DNA of 64,000 nucleotides from Nocardioides campestrisoli (GTDB lineage: Bacteria; Actinomycetota; Actinomycetes; Propionibacteriales; Nocardioidaceae). The position numbers were made by a program, and so were the translations under genes. Below the pieces are notes generated by a model, which saw nothing but the letters and a program-made list of their open reading frames with translations, was not told the DNA's origin and searched no databases. This document shows positions 9,664-17,984 of the stretch, piece after piece; positions within the stretch are counted from its first letter, which is position 1; the number at the start of each line of letters is the position of its first letter. The stretch is taken from positions 1,332,001 to 1,396,000 of the forward strand of contig NZ_CP061768.1 of NCBI RefSeq assembly GCF_013624435.2. The letters run 5' to 3'.

Positions 9664-10596
9664 ATGATCGAAGTCCAGGGACTGACCAGAAGGTACGGCG
9701 ACTTCCTTGCCGTCGACGACGTGAGCTTCGCCTGCCAGCCGGGGAGGGTGACCGGGTTCCTCGGGCCCAACGGTGCCGGCAAGACCACGGCGATGCGGAT
9801 CGTGGTGGGGCTGACCGCTCCGACCGCGGGTCGCGCGACGATCGGCGGGCAGCTCTACCGCGACATCCCCAACCCCGGGCTGCACGTGGGCGTGCTGCTC
9901 GACGCGGGCGCCCAGCACGGGGGCCGCACCGGCCGGGAGATCCTGCAGCTCGGCGCGAGCACCATGGGCCTGCCCACCTCGCGGGTGGACCAGATGCTCG
10001 AGCTCGTCTCGCTCTCGCCGAAGGAGTCCAAGCGCCGCCTGCGCAACTACTCCCTCGGCATGAAGCAGCGGCTCGGCCTCGCCCACGCCCTGCTGGGGGA
10101 CCCCTCGGTGCTGATCCTGGACGAGCCGGCCAACGGGCTCGACCCGGCGGGCATCCGGTGGATGCGCGACCTGCTGCGCGGCTACGCCGAGCGTGGGGGC
10201 ACCGTGCTGCTCTCCAGCCACCTGCTCAACGAGGTCGAGCTGATCGCCGACGACATGGTGCTGATCGGCCGCGGGAAGATCCTCGCCCAGGGCGACAAGC
10301 GCTCCCTGCTCGCCAGCCGGGGCGGCGCGGCGACCCAGGTCGCCTCCCTCGACGACCAGGCGCTCGCGACGGCGCTGACGGGGCTCGGTCACACGGTCAC
10401 CGCGACCGGGGACGGCCTGCGGGTCGACGCCGAGCCCGTGGTGGTGGGCCGGGCCGCCCTCGAGGCGGGCATCGTCCTCACCGACCTGCACCAGACCGGC
10501 GGCGGTCTCGAGGACCTGTTCCTCGAGCTGACCGGCCAGACCCAGCGCGAACAGCTCGCCGGCTCCACCGGCCCCCAGACAGGAGCGCACGCATGA
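9664..10596 (+). CDS. ABC transporter ATP-binding protein (DrrA/BcrA-type exporter)
   Basis: 310 residues. Walker A GPNGAGKTT near residue 36, signature YSLGMKQRLGLAHAL, Walker B VLILDEPANGLDP and switch SSHLLNEVE. The C-terminal 80 residues are the extension typical of DrrA/BcrA-like subunits. It energises the permease encoded next, whose ATG overlaps its stop (ATGA). The family exports peptides, antibiotics or lipids; the divergent two-component system suggests induction by an envelope or antibiotic signal, which is inference. Confidence 0.92.
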   Translation: MIEVQGLTRRYGDFLAVDDVSFACQPGRVTGFLGPNGAGKTTAMRIVVGLTAPTAGRATIGGQLYRDIPNPGLHVGVLLDAGAQHGGRTGREILQLGASTMGLPTSRVDQMLELVSLSPKESKRRLRNYSLGMKQRLGLAHALLGDPSVLILDEPANGLDPAGIRWMRDLLRGYAERGGTVLLSSHLLNEVELIADDMVLIGRGKILAQGDKRSLLASRGGAATQVASLDDQALATALTGLGHTVTATGDGLRVDAEPVVVGRAALEAGIVLTDLHQTGGGLEDLFLELTGQTQREQLAGSTGPQTGAHA

Positions 10597-11369
10597 GCAC
10601 CCTCGACTCCGCGCCGCGGACCCTCGACGTCAGCGGCACCCCCAAGACCCCGTTCGCGCGGCTGGTGAAGGTCGAGCTGCGCAAGTCGTTCGACACCCGG
10701 GCCGGGCTCTGGCTGATCGGGTCGATCGTGGTGATCACCGCCCTGGTGATGGCGATCGTCTACTTCGCCTCGGACGAGCACACGTTCGGCAACTACCTCT
10801 CGGCCGCCTCGACGCCCCAGTCGCTGCTGCTCCCGGTGCTCGGCATCCTGCTGGTCACCAGCGAGTGGAGCCAGCGCACCGCCATGGTGACCTTCGCCCT
10901 CGAGCCGTCCCGGTCGCGGGTGGTGGGTGCCAAGACCGTGGCCGCCATGATCTTCGGGGCGGGCGCCTTCGTGGCGGCGATCGTCCTCGGTGCCCTCGCC
11001 ACCCTGCTCTCGGGCGGGACCGACGGCTTCGCCGGCTTCGAGTGGGGTGACAGCTCCGCGTTCTTCCTGCTGCAGCTGTTCACCATCCTCCAGGGGCTCG
11101 CCTACGGCCTGCTGCTGCTCAACACCCCGGCGGCGATCGTGCTGTTCTTCGGCCTGCCGATCGTGATGAACCTGCTGTTCAGCCTGGTCGACGCGCTGCG
11201 CGACGCGGCACCCTGGATCGACCTGGCCACCGCCCAGATGCCGCTCTTCAGCTCCAGCATCGACCTCTCCGGCGAGGAGTGGGCCCAGCTGGGCAGCACC
11301 ACCCTGATCTGGATCGTCATCCCGTTCGTGCTCGGCTGGCTCCGCCTGCTCAAGGCCGAGGTCAAGTAG
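10593..11369 (+). CDS. ABC-2 type permease subunit
   Basis: 258 residues with about six membrane segments, including GLWLIGSIVVITALVMAIV, TVAAMIFGAGAFVAAIVLGA, AAIVLFFGLPIVMNLL and TTLIWIVIPFVLGWL. The N-terminal amphipathic part (FARLVKVELRKSFDTR) is typical of ABC-2 permeases. It forms the channel for the ATPase encoded just upstream and is translationally coupled to it. The substrate is unknown. Confidence 0.88.
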   Translation: MSTLDSAPRTLDVSGTPKTPFARLVKVELRKSFDTRAGLWLIGSIVVITALVMAIVYFASDEHTFGNYLSAASTPQSLLLPVLGILLVTSEWSQRTAMVTFALEPSRSRVVGAKTVAAMIFGAGAFVAAIVLGALATLLSGGTDGFAGFEWGDSSAFFLLQLFTILQGLAYGLLLLNTPAAIVLFFGLPIVMNLLFSLVDALRDAAPWIDLATAQMPLFSSSIDLSGEEWAQLGSTTLIWIVIPFVLGWLRLLKAEVK

Positions 11370-11398
11370 CGAGCCCCGGGCAGCGACGTAGCAGGAGC

Positions 11399-11442
11399 AC
11401 CGGCGCCGGGAGTGTGAGGGTTCAGCCACGCCCGGCGCCGGT
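11399..11442. terminator. Stem-loop after the ABC operon
   Basis: ACCGGCGCCGGG at 11399-11410 pairs perfectly with CCCGGCGCCGGT at 11431-11442 across a 20-base loop. It follows the permease stop by 30 bases. There is no U tract, and it lies just before the -10 box of the next gene, so it could also act as an operator. Confidence 0.5.
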
Positions 11443-11449
11443 CTCTGCC

Positions 11450-11455
11450 TAGGAT
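11450..11455 (+). promoter_or_regulatory. -10 box of leaderless IclR-gene promoter
   Basis: TAGGAT, 7 bases before ATG 11463; no ribosome-binding site is present. Confidence 0.5.
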
Positions 11456-11462
11456 CGGCGCC

Positions 11463-12215
11463 ATGTCTGCCAGCCTGCTCCGCGGTCTGCGCATCCTGGA
11501 GATGCTGCGTACCGAGCCGCTCGGTGTCTCCGAGGTAGCCCGTCGACTGCAGGTGGACAAGGCCGGGGTCTCCCGGGTGCTGCGAGCCCTCCTGGAGGAG
11601 GGCTGGGTCGAGCGGACCGGCCGCCTGCACGTGCTGGGGCCGCGCGCCCTGCTCCTGTCCTCCGGCGCGTTCACCACCCCCTTGCGCGGCCGGGCCGTCC
11701 AGCTGGCCCGTCGGCTCCGCGACCAGACCGGCCAGACCACGGCCGTGGTCCAGCTGCGCACCAGTGGCGCGCACCCGCTCGCGGTGGAGCCCCGGGAGCC
11801 GGACTCCCCGCTGCCGGCTCCCGCCGAGCCGGCGAACCACCTGTGGGAGACCGCTGCCGGGCTCGCCCTGCTGGCCCAGCTGCCGCCCGCGGACCTGTCT
11901 CCGCACCTGGACGTCTCCCCGTGGCCCACGCGGGCCGCCGGTGCGCCGCGGAGCCCCGAGGAGGTGCACGACCTGCTGGACCGCCTGCGACGCGGCGAGC
12001 CCGTCGTCGAGCGCTCGTGGAACTCACCCGGCATCGGTTGCCTGGCGCTGCCCTGGCCCCTGCCCCGCTCGGAGGGCGAGGCGGAGGCGGGCGAGGACGG
12101 TCACGACGCCGAGGGACCCGCCGCTCTGGTCGTGGTCGGTCCCGAGCAGGAGATCCTGCGCGACCACGACCGGCTCGCCGAGCTGCTGCGCGCGGCTGCC
12201 GAGGACGTCGCCTGA
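11463..12215 (+). CDS. IclR-family transcriptional regulator
   Basis: 250 residues. The N-terminal winged helix (LLRGLRILEMLRTEPLGVSEVARRLQVDKAGVSRVLRAL) is typical of IclR proteins. The effector-binding part is recognisable (TGQTTAVVQL, ETAAGLALLAQ) but diverged and carries an acidic insertion (EGEAEAGEDGHDAEG). It has its own leaderless promoter and stands between the ABC operon and rph; neither looks like an obvious target. The effector is unknown. Confidence 0.8.
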   Translation: MSASLLRGLRILEMLRTEPLGVSEVARRLQVDKAGVSRVLRALLEEGWVERTGRLHVLGPRALLLSSGAFTTPLRGRAVQLARRLRDQTGQTTAVVQLRTSGAHPLAVEPREPDSPLPAPAEPANHLWETAAGLALLAQLPPADLSPHLDVSPWPTRAAGAPRSPEEVHDLLDRLRRGEPVVERSWNSPGIGCLALPWPLPRSEGEAEAGEDGHDAEGPAALVVVGPEQEILRDHDRLAELLRAAAEDVA

Positions 12216-12241
12216 GGGACGGACCGGTCGGTGGTCACGAC

Positions 12242-12247
12242 TAGGGT
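12242..12247 (+). promoter_or_regulatory. -10 box of leaderless rph promoter
   Basis: TAGGGT, 7 bases before ATG 12255. It decides this ATG over the in-frame GTG at 12231. Confidence 0.5.
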
Positions 12248-12254
12248 CGTGGCC

Positions 12255-13013
12255 ATGACTGAGACCTCCCTGACCCGCGCCGACGGGCGTGCCGACGACG
12301 AGCTGCGCGAGATCCGCTTCACCCGAGGGTGGCAGGACCACCCGGCCGGCTCGGTGCTGGTCGAGTTCGGCCGCACCCGGGTGCTCTGCGCCGCGTCCGC
12401 CTCGGTCGGCGTGCCGCGCTGGCGCAAGGGCTCCGGCCTCGGCTGGGTCACCGCGGAGTACGCGATGCTCCCCTCGGCCACCAACACCCGCTCGGACCGC
12501 GAGTCGGTCAAGGGCCGGATCGGCGGGCGCACCCACGAGATCTCCCGACTGATCGGCCGGTCGCTGCGTGCGGTGATCGACTACCAGGCGCTGGGGGAGA
12601 ACACGATCCAGCTCGACTGCGACGTCCTGCAGGCCGACGGCGGCACGCGCACCGCCGCGATCACCGGGGCGTACGTCGCCCTGGCGGACGCCATCGAGCA
12701 CCTGCGTGCCACGGGCTCGCTCACCGGGGAGCCCCTGACCGGCTCGGTCGCCGCGGTGAGCGTGGGCATCATCGACGGCGTGCCCCGGCTCGACCTGCCC
12801 TACGAGGAGGATGTGCGGGCCGAGACCGACATGAACATCGTGATGACCGGCGAGGGCAAGTTCATCGAGGTGCAGGGGACCGCCGAGGGTGCCGCCTTCG
12901 AGCGCTCCGAGCTGGACGCGCTGCTCGCCCTGGGGGAGAAGGGCTGCGCCGACCTGACCCGGCTCCAGCGCGAGGAGCTCGCCAAGCCGCTCCCGGGAGG
13001 CCTCCGTGGCTGA
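12255..13013 (+). CDS. rph: Ribonuclease PH
   Basis: 252 residues, full length. [28 protein letters not shown], the basic [40 protein letters not shown] and the C-terminal [13 protein letters not shown] are hallmarks of RNase PH. It trims tRNA 3' ends phosphorolytically as a hexamer in the cytoplasm. Its stop lies 8 bases inside the start of rdgB, the order conserved in actinobacteria (Rv1340-Rv1341). Confidence 0.96.
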   Translation: MTETSLTRADGRADDELREIRFTRGWQDHPAGSVLVEFGRTRVLCAASASVGVPRWRKGSGLGWVTAEYAMLPSATNTRSDRESVKGRIGGRTHEISRLIGRSLRAVIDYQALGENTIQLDCDVLQADGGTRTAAITGAYVALADAIEHLRATGSLTGEPLTGSVAAVSVGIIDGVPRLDLPYEEDVRAETDMNIVMTGEGKFIEVQGTAEGAAFERSELDALLALGEKGCADLTRLQREELAKPLPGGLRG

Positions 13014-13629
13014 GGTCTTCCTCGCCTCGCGCAACGCCAAGAAGCTCGCGGAGATGCAGCGGATCCTCTCGCAGTGGCTGCCCGACGTGGTGGTGCTCGG
13101 CCTCGACGACGTCGCGGCGTACGACGAGCCGGTGGAGGACCAGCCGACCTTCGAGGGGAACGCGCTGGTCAAGGCGCGGGCGGGGGTCAAGGCCTCGGGC
13201 CGACCGACGATCGCCGACGACAGCGGGTTGTGCGTCGACGCCCTGAACGGCATGCCGGGTGTGCTCTCGGCCCGGTGGAGCGGGACGCGCGGCGACCGGG
13301 CCGAGGTGGACGCGCGCAACAACGCGCTGCTGCTCGACCAGATCGCCGACGTGCCCGACGAGTGTCGTGGCGCCCACTTCGCCTGTGCGGTCGCGCTCTG
13401 CCTGCCCGGCGGCGAGGAGCACGTGCTGCACGGCCGGATGGACGGCCGGATCATCCGCGAGGTCCGTGGTACCGGCGGCTTCGGGTACGACGTCCTCTTC
13501 GTCGCCGACGAGCACGCGTCGGACGGTCGGACCTCGGCCGAGCTGGACCCGGCCGAGAAGGACGAGATCTCCCACCGGGGGAGGGCGCTGCGGGCGCTGG
13601 CCCCGGTGGTGGCGCAGGTCCTGGGTTGA
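13006..13629 (+). CDS. rdgB: dITP/XTP pyrophosphatase (RdgB/HAM1)
   Basis: 207 residues. [12 protein letters not shown] (nucleotide-binding N-terminus), [24 protein letters not shown] with the catalytic Asp pair and [12 protein letters not shown] are the family motifs. It removes deaminated purine nucleotides such as dITP and XTP. The GTG start overlaps the rph stop. The final codons V-L-G-stop are partly repeated twice more directly downstream (see the repeat at 13627). Confidence 0.95.
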   Translation: MAEVFLASRNAKKLAEMQRILSQWLPDVVVLGLDDVAAYDEPVEDQPTFEGNALVKARAGVKASGRPTIADDSGLCVDALNGMPGVLSARWSGTRGDRAEVDARNNALLLDQIADVPDECRGAHFACAVALCLPGGEEHVLHGRMDGRIIREVRGTGGFGYDVLFVADEHASDGRTSAELDPAEKDEISHRGRALRALAPVVAQVLG

Positions 13630-13659
13630 TTCGTGCTGGGCTGATTCGTGTTGGGCTGA
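13627..13659. repeat. 15-bp tandem repeat carrying three in-frame stop codons
   Basis: TGATTCGTGCTGGGC (13627-13641) and TGATTCGTGTTGGGC (13642-13656) are followed by a partial TGAT copy. Each unit begins with TGA in the rdgB frame, so the first is the rdgB stop and two more in-frame stops follow. The units resemble the last rdgB codons, as if the gene end had been duplicated. Confidence 0.7.
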
Positions 13660-14541
13660 TCAGGCCGCGACGGCGGGGGCGGGCTCGTCGGCCCGCACCC
13701 GCCGCGCGACCCAGCTGCCCCAGAGTGCGGCGAAGACGAACATGATGATCGAGTAGACCGCAGCCGGCACGGAGATCTCCGTGGAGTCCAGCACCTCGAC
13801 CGCGACGAAGATCGCCAGGGTGGAGTTGTGCACCCCGATCTCCATCGACGACGAGATCGACTGGGGGCCGGAGATGCCCAGCGCCCGAGGGACGGCGTAC
13901 CCCACGATCAGGCTGAGGGCGCAGAAGAGTGCGGCGACCAGGCCGATGTCGGCCAGGTAGTCACCGACCTCGGCGCGCTGGTCGATCAGGATGCCGATCA
14001 CCAGGACGGCGAGGATCACTGCCGACCCGAGGCGCACCGGCCGGTCCATCGCCGCGGCGAACCCGGGACGCCGGTCACGGACCAGCATGCCCAGCCCCAC
14101 GGGCAGGATGATCAGGGCGAAGACCTTGACGATCTCGTCCAGCGGCATCGCGACCTCGTCCTGGCGGTCGTAGAAGGCGATGGCCGCCCCGGTGATCAGC
14201 GGCAGGGTGAAGACCGCGACCACCGAGTTGATCGCGGTGAGCGAGATGTTGAGCGCCACGTCGCCGCGGAAGAGGTGGCTGAACAGCGCTGCGGTGGTCC
14301 CGCCCGGGGAGGCGGCGAGCAGCAGCATGCCGATCCCCAGCAGGGCGGGCAGGTCGAAGACCACCACCAGTCCGAAGCAGATCGCCGGCATCAGCACCAG
14401 CTGGCACACCAGCGCGATCGTCACCGCCTTCGGCGTCCGGGCGACCCGGCGGAAGTCGCCGAGGGTCAGGTCCAGACCGAGGCCGAACATGATGATGCCC
14501 AGGGCGATCGGCAGACCGATGGTCGTCAGCGCGGAGTCCAT
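13660..14541 (-). CDS. Bile acid:sodium symporter (BASS) family transporter
   Basis: 293 residues with about nine to ten hydrophobic segments. GLGLDLTLGDFRRV, LLAASPGGTTAALFSHLFRGDVALNISLT and SSMEIGVHNSTLAI match the Na+-binding cross-over regions of the BASS family. Members import organic anions such as pantoate, pyruvate or bile acids with sodium; the substrate here cannot be told. It is monocistronic with a leaderless promoter (TACGGT at 14548-14553, minus strand, 6 bases before the ATG) and converges on rdgB. Confidence 0.87.
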   Translation of the reverse strand: MDSALTTIGLPIALGIIMFGLGLDLTLGDFRRVARTPKAVTIALVCQLVLMPAICFGLVVVFDLPALLGIGMLLLAASPGGTTAALFSHLFRGDVALNISLTAINSVVAVFTLPLITGAAIAFYDRQDEVAMPLDEIVKVFALIILPVGLGMLVRDRRPGFAAAMDRPVRLGSAVILAVLVIGILIDQRAEVGDYLADIGLVAALFCALSLIVGYAVPRALGISGPQSISSSMEIGVHNSTLAIFVAVEVLDSTEISVPAAVYSIIMFVFAALWGSWVARRVRADEPAPAVAA

Positions 14542-14547
14542 GGCCGG

Positions 14548-14553
14548 ACCGTA
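14548..14553 (-). promoter_or_regulatory. -10 box of leaderless symporter promoter
   Basis: TACGGT on the minus strand, 6 bases upstream of ATG 14541. Confidence 0.4.
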
Positions 14554-14597
14554 GTGGTTCAGGTCACATCCGGGAAGAGCGGACGCTCACCCGCTCC

Positions 14598-14682
14598 TGG
14601 TGCCGAAGGCGGGACTCGAACCCGCACACCCGAAGGCACAGGTACCTAAAACCTGCGTGTCTGCCAGTTCCACCACTTCGGC
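14598..14682 (-). tRNA. tRNA-Leu (anticodon TAG)
   Basis: Acceptor GCCGAAG/CTTCGGC, D arm with GTGGTGGAACTGGCAGAC, anticodon stem CAGGT/ACCTG around loop TTTAGGT (anticodon TAG, reads CUA), a variable arm, T arm GCGGGTTCGAGTCCCGC. The 3' CCA is encoded (14598-14600 complement). Confidence 0.95.
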
Positions 14683-14715
14683 GTTCGCCGCCGCGTGAGC
14701 GACGGCCGCTGCAGT

Positions 14716-15192
14716 CTAGGCGGCGTCCAGCTTCAGGTCGCGACGGAGCTTGGCCACGTGGCCGGTCGCCTTCACGTTGTACTGCGCGAGCTCGACGTTG
14801 CCCTCGGGATCCACGACCACGGTGGAGCGGATCACGCCCTCCACGACCTTGCCGTAGAGCTTCTTCTCGCCGAAGGCGTCGTACGCCTGCATGGTCGCCT
14901 TGTCGGGGTCTGAGAGCAGGGTGATCGTCAGGGCGTCCCGCTCGCGGAACTTCGCCAGCTTCTCCGGCTTGTCGGGGGAGATGCCCACCACCTCGTAGCC
15001 CGCGGCCTGCAGCGAGGCGAGGGAGTCGGTGAAGTCGCACGCCTGCTTGGTGCAGCCCGGCGTCATCGCGGCGGGGTAGAAGTACACGATCACGCGCCGG
15101 CCGCGCAGGTCCGCCAGGGAGACCTGCTCGCCGGTGTCGGAGGTGAGGGTGAAGTCGGGGGCCGGGTCGCCGACGGTGAGGCGGTCGCTCAT
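14716..15192 (-). CDS. bcp: Thiol peroxidase / bacterioferritin comigratory protein (peroxiredoxin Q)
   Basis: 158 residues. Peroxidatic Cys47 in MTPGCTKQAC with resolving Cys52 five residues later is the atypical 2-Cys pattern of BCP/PrxQ. GDPAPDFTL and STVVVDPEGNV complete the thioredoxin-like fold. It reduces peroxides using a thioredoxin-type donor in the cytoplasm. AAGGAG precedes its ATG. It is divergent from cbiM, and the Nur-like palindrome lies between them. Confidence 0.93.
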   Translation of the reverse strand: MSDRLTVGDPAPDFTLTSDTGEQVSLADLRGRRVIVYFYPAAMTPGCTKQACDFTDSLASLQAAGYEVVGISPDKPEKLAKFRERDALTITLLSDPDKATMQAYDAFGEKKLYGKVVEGVIRSTVVVDPEGNVELAQYNVKATGHVAKLRRDLKLDAA

Positions 15193-15220
15193 CTGTGCTG
15201 CTCCTTGTTGCCAGTCATGT

Positions 15221-15239
15221 GCAATTGGCTATTGCCAAT
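15221..15239. promoter_or_regulatory. Nur/Fur-like palindromic operator between bcp and cbiM
   Basis: Two overlapping inverted repeats: GCAAT-n5-ATTGC (15221-15235) and ATTGGC-n4-GCCAAT (15224-15239), with TTTGCA a few bases further on. The first resembles the tGCAA-n5-TTGCA pattern described for the nickel regulator Nur of Streptomyces. The site lies 29 bp before the cbiM start, so metal-dependent repression of the importer is the natural reading. Confidence 0.5.
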
Positions 15240-15267
15240 CGTTTGCAGTGCGCTCATGGTGGAGCGT

Positions 15268-15960
15268 ATGCACGTACCCGACGGATTCCTCGACGCACCC
15301 ACCTCGGTGGTGACCGGGGTGGTGGCCGCCGGGGGGATCGCGGTGGCCCTGCGCGGGGCTCGTCGGGAACTCGACGACCGTACCGCCCCGATGGCCGGGC
15401 TCGTGGCCACCTTCGTCTTCGCCGGACAGATGGTGAACTTCCCGGTCGGGGCCGGCACCAGCGGGCACCTGATGGGCGGCGCCCTGGCGGCGGTCCTGGT
15501 GGGCCCGTGGACGGGGGTGCTGGCGGTCGCCGTGGTGCTGGTCGTGCAGGCGCTGATGATGGCCGACGGCGGCATCACCGCCCTGGGCACCAACGTCACC
15601 CTGCTCTCCCTGGTCGCCGTCGGGGTCGGCTGGCTGGTCTTCACCGGACTGCGCGCGGTCCTGCCGAAGCGGCTCTCGATGGTGCCGTTCGCCGCCGGCG
15701 GCGGTGCTCTGGTGAGCGTCCCGGCGGCCGCGCTGGTCTTCACCGGGCTCTTCGCCGTGGGCGGGACGGCGCCGGTGGACACGGGCACGCTGCTCGCCGC
15801 GATGCTCGGCTGGCACACGCTGATCGGCGTCGGCGAGGCGGTGGTGACCTTCCTGGTGGTCGGCAGCGTGATCGCGGTCCGCCCGGACCTGGTCTACGGC
15901 GCCCGCCCCCTGCTGGGCTCGCGGCCGCTGGAGATCCGTCCCTCCGGGATGCAGGGATGA
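15268..15960 (+). CDS. cbiM: ECF-type nickel/cobalt transporter, substrate-binding membrane subunit
   Basis: 230 residues, about seven membrane segments. The start MHVPDGF places Met1-His2 at the N-terminus, and the third metal ligand His67 falls in GTSGHLMGG, the exact spacing seen in NikM2/CbiM, where Met1, His2 and His67 hold Ni or Co. This fixes ATG 15268 although the frame is open upstream. It binds the divalent metal and works with CbiN, CbiQ and CbiO. Start and stop codons overlap through the operon. Nickel versus cobalt cannot be decided from sequence; no cobalamin riboswitch was seen. Confidence 0.93.
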   Translation: MHVPDGFLDAPTSVVTGVVAAGGIAVALRGARRELDDRTAPMAGLVATFVFAGQMVNFPVGAGTSGHLMGGALAAVLVGPWTGVLAVAVVLVVQALMMADGGITALGTNVTLLSLVAVGVGWLVFTGLRAVLPKRLSMVPFAAGGGALVSVPAAALVFTGLFAVGGTAPVDTGTLLAAMLGWHTLIGVGEAVVTFLVVGSVIAVRPDLVYGARPLLGSRPLEIRPSGMQG

Positions 15961-16313
15961 GCACGGAGCAGCTGGACTCGCCCCGCCCGGTCCGGAGTCG
16001 GCGCGGCACCCGGCTCTGGCTGGCCGGTCTGCTCGTCTCCCTCCTGGTCGCCGGCGGGCTGAGCTACTACGCCAGCAGCAACCCCGACGGGCTCGAGCAC
16101 GTCGCCGAGCAGACCGGCTTCCTCGACAGCGCGGACGAGCACGCAGCCGGGGACGGCCCGCTCGCCGACTACCAGGTCAAGGGCGTCGAGGACGCCCGGC
16201 TCAGCGGTGCTCTCGCGGGGCTGCTCGGGTCCGGGACGGTGCTGCTCCTCGCGGGCGGGATCTTCTGGGTGGTCAGGCGTCGTGGTTCCGGTCCCGACTC
16301 GAGTCGGGAGTAG
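15957..16313 (+). CDS. cbiN: PDGLE-domain accessory subunit (CbiN/NikN-like)
   Basis: 118 residues with two membrane helices (LWLAGLLVSLLVAGGLSYY near 20-38; ALAGLLGSGTVLLLAGGIFWVV near 85-107) and SSNPDGLEHVAEQTGF between them, the PDGLE motif. Such small proteins replace or extend CbiN and are needed for metal transport by CbiM. Its ATG overlaps the cbiM stop. Confidence 0.88.
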   Translation: MSTEQLDSPRPVRSRRGTRLWLAGLLVSLLVAGGLSYYASSNPDGLEHVAEQTGFLDSADEHAAGDGPLADYQVKGVEDARLSGALAGLLGSGTVLLLAGGIFWVVRRRGSGPDSSRE

Positions 16314-16315
16314 GG

Positions 16316-16984
16316 GTGGGCGCCGGGCACGGCCACCTGCTGCACTACCACGGTCACAGCCCGGTGCACCGGGCTCCGGCCCACCTGAAGATCGTCGCGG
16401 TGCTGGTCTTCATGCTGGTCGTGGTCGCCACCCCGCGTGACGCCTACCCAGTCTTCGCCGGCTACGCGCTGGTGCTGCTGGCGGTCGTGGCGACCTCCCG
16501 GGTGCCCTGGGGCTACCTGGCCCGGCGGATGGTGATCGAGCTGCCGTTCGTCGTCTTCGCCCTCCTCGTGCCCTTCGTAGCCGTCGGCCCGCGGGTCGAC
16601 GTGCTGGGGCTCCCGCTCTCCGAGGCCGGCCTCGTCGCCGCCGCGGGCCTGCTGATGAAGGGGACGTTGGGCGTGGTCGCGGCGCTGACGCTCGCGGCGA
16701 CCACCGAGCCGCACGAGGTGGTCGGCGGTCTGGAGCGGCTGCGGATGCCCGACCTGCTGGTGCAGATCATGGGATTCATGGTCCGCTACCTGGAGGTGGT
16801 GCTCGACGAGCTGGCGCGGATGAGGACCGCGATGCTGTCGCGGGGCGTCGACCCGCGTTCGCCGCGCCACTGGCCGGTGCTCGCCCGTTCCCTGGGGGCG
16901 CTGTTCATCCGCTCCTACGAGCGCGGCGAGCGGGTGCACCTGGCGATGCTCTCCCGCGGGTACGACGGGCGGCTGCCCCGGTGA
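16316..16984 (+). CDS. cbiQ: ECF transporter T component
   Basis: 222 residues, five to six membrane segments, with the two coupling motifs of T components recognisable (TAMLSRGVDPR and LAMLSRGYDGRLP). It links CbiM to the CbiO ATPase. The N-terminus is unusually His-rich (GHGHLLHYHGHSPVH), fitting a metal-carrying system. GTG start two bases after the cbiN stop with GGAG in front; it overlaps cbiO. Confidence 0.92.
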   Translation: MGAGHGHLLHYHGHSPVHRAPAHLKIVAVLVFMLVVVATPRDAYPVFAGYALVLLAVVATSRVPWGYLARRMVIELPFVVFALLVPFVAVGPRVDVLGLPLSEAGLVAAAGLLMKGTLGVVAALTLAATTEPHEVVGGLERLRMPDLLVQIMGFMVRYLEVVLDELARMRTAMLSRGVDPRSPRHWPVLARSLGALFIRSYERGERVHLAMLSRGYDGRLPR

Positions 16985-17736
16985 GCGTCCCCGTGCTGGA
17001 GGTCCGTGGCCTCGCGCACGCCTACCCCGACGGCCACCAGGCGCTGTTCGGCGTCGACCTGCACGTGCACGCCGGCGAGCGGGTGGCGCTGCTCGGGCCC
17101 AACGGCGCGGGCAAGACCACGCTGGTGCTCCACCTCAACGGGATCCTGACCGCGGGCGCCGGGAGCGTCACCGTCAGCGGGCTGCCGGTGGCCGGAAAGA
17201 ACCTCGGGGAGATCCGTCGCCGGGTCGGGATCGTCTTCCAGGACCCCGACGACCAGCTCTTCCTCGGCACCGTCCGCCAGGACGTCGCGTTCGGGCCGGC
17301 GAACCTCGGGCTGCGCGGCCGGGAGCTGGAAGCCCGGGTGCTCGCGGCGCTGGAGGCGGTCGGGATGGCCGAGCACGCCGACCGGCCCCCGCACCACCTC
17401 TCCTACGGCCAGCGCCGGCGGGTGGCCGTCGCCACCGTGCTGGCCATGCAGCCGGAGATCCTGGTGCTCGACGAGCCCAGCTCCAACCTCGACCCGGCCA
17501 GCCGGCGCGAGCTCGCCGACATCCTCCGCTCCCTGGACATCACCGTGCTGATGGTCACCCACGACCTGCCCTACGCGCTGGAGCTCTGCCCCCGCTCGGT
17601 GGTGCTCAGCGAGGGCGTCGTGGTGGCCGACGGGTCGACGTACGACGTGCTGACCGACCGCGAGCTGATGGCTCGGCACCGCCTCGAACTGCCGTTCGGC
17701 TTCGACCCCACCACCATTGGTAGCCTTCCAGAGTGA
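16981..17736 (+). CDS. cbiO: ECF transporter ATP-binding protein
   Basis: 251 residues. Walker A GPNGAGKTT (39-47), Q-loop FQDPDDQLF, signature LSYGQRRRVAVA, Walker B ILVLDEPSSNLDP and the switch His in VTHDL. FQDPDDQLF is characteristic of ECF/CbiO ATPases. It drives metal import by CbiMNQ. Its stop overlaps the GTG of the DUF3618 gene. Confidence 0.94.
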   Translation: MSVPVLEVRGLAHAYPDGHQALFGVDLHVHAGERVALLGPNGAGKTTLVLHLNGILTAGAGSVTVSGLPVAGKNLGEIRRRVGIVFQDPDDQLFLGTVRQDVAFGPANLGLRGRELEARVLAALEAVGMAEHADRPPHHLSYGQRRRVAVATVLAMQPEILVLDEPSSNLDPASRRELADILRSLDITVLMVTHDLPYALELCPRSVVLSEGVVVADGSTYDVLTDRELMARHRLELPFGFDPTTIGSLPE

Positions 17737-17984
17737 CCCAAGACGTGTCCGCGCTCGAGCGCGAGATCGAGATGACCCGAGACCGCCTGGCCGGAACCAT
17801 CGACCAGCTGCTCTACCGTGCGAGCCCGAAGACGATCGTGAACCGCGAGGTGGCTTCGACCAAGGCGCACTTCGTGGATCCCGACACGGGCGCCCCGCGC
17901 ACCGACAACATCCTCAAGGCTGCGGCCGGGGTGGTGGGCGTGGTGCTGCTCTTCGCGGTGATCCGCAAGATCGCACGTGACTGA
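17733..17984 (+). CDS. DUF3618 small membrane-anchored protein
   Basis: 83 residues. The N-terminal ALEREIEMTRDRLAGTIDQLLYRASPK is the DUF3618 signature and likely a coiled coil; the C-terminus has one membrane helix (ILKAAAGVVGVVLLFAVI) and a basic end. Function unknown. It is wedged by overlaps between cbiO and the GroES-like gene, so all are probably on one transcript. Confidence 0.85.
   Translation: MTQDVSALEREIEMTRDRLAGTIDQLLYRASPKTIVNREVASTKAHFVDPDTGAPRTDNILKAAAGVVGVVLLFAVIRKIARD

Noticed and set aside
15193..15267. Cobalamin riboswitch upstream of cbiM
   Set aside because: The gap is only 75 bases, too short for that RNA, and none of its conserved boxes is present.
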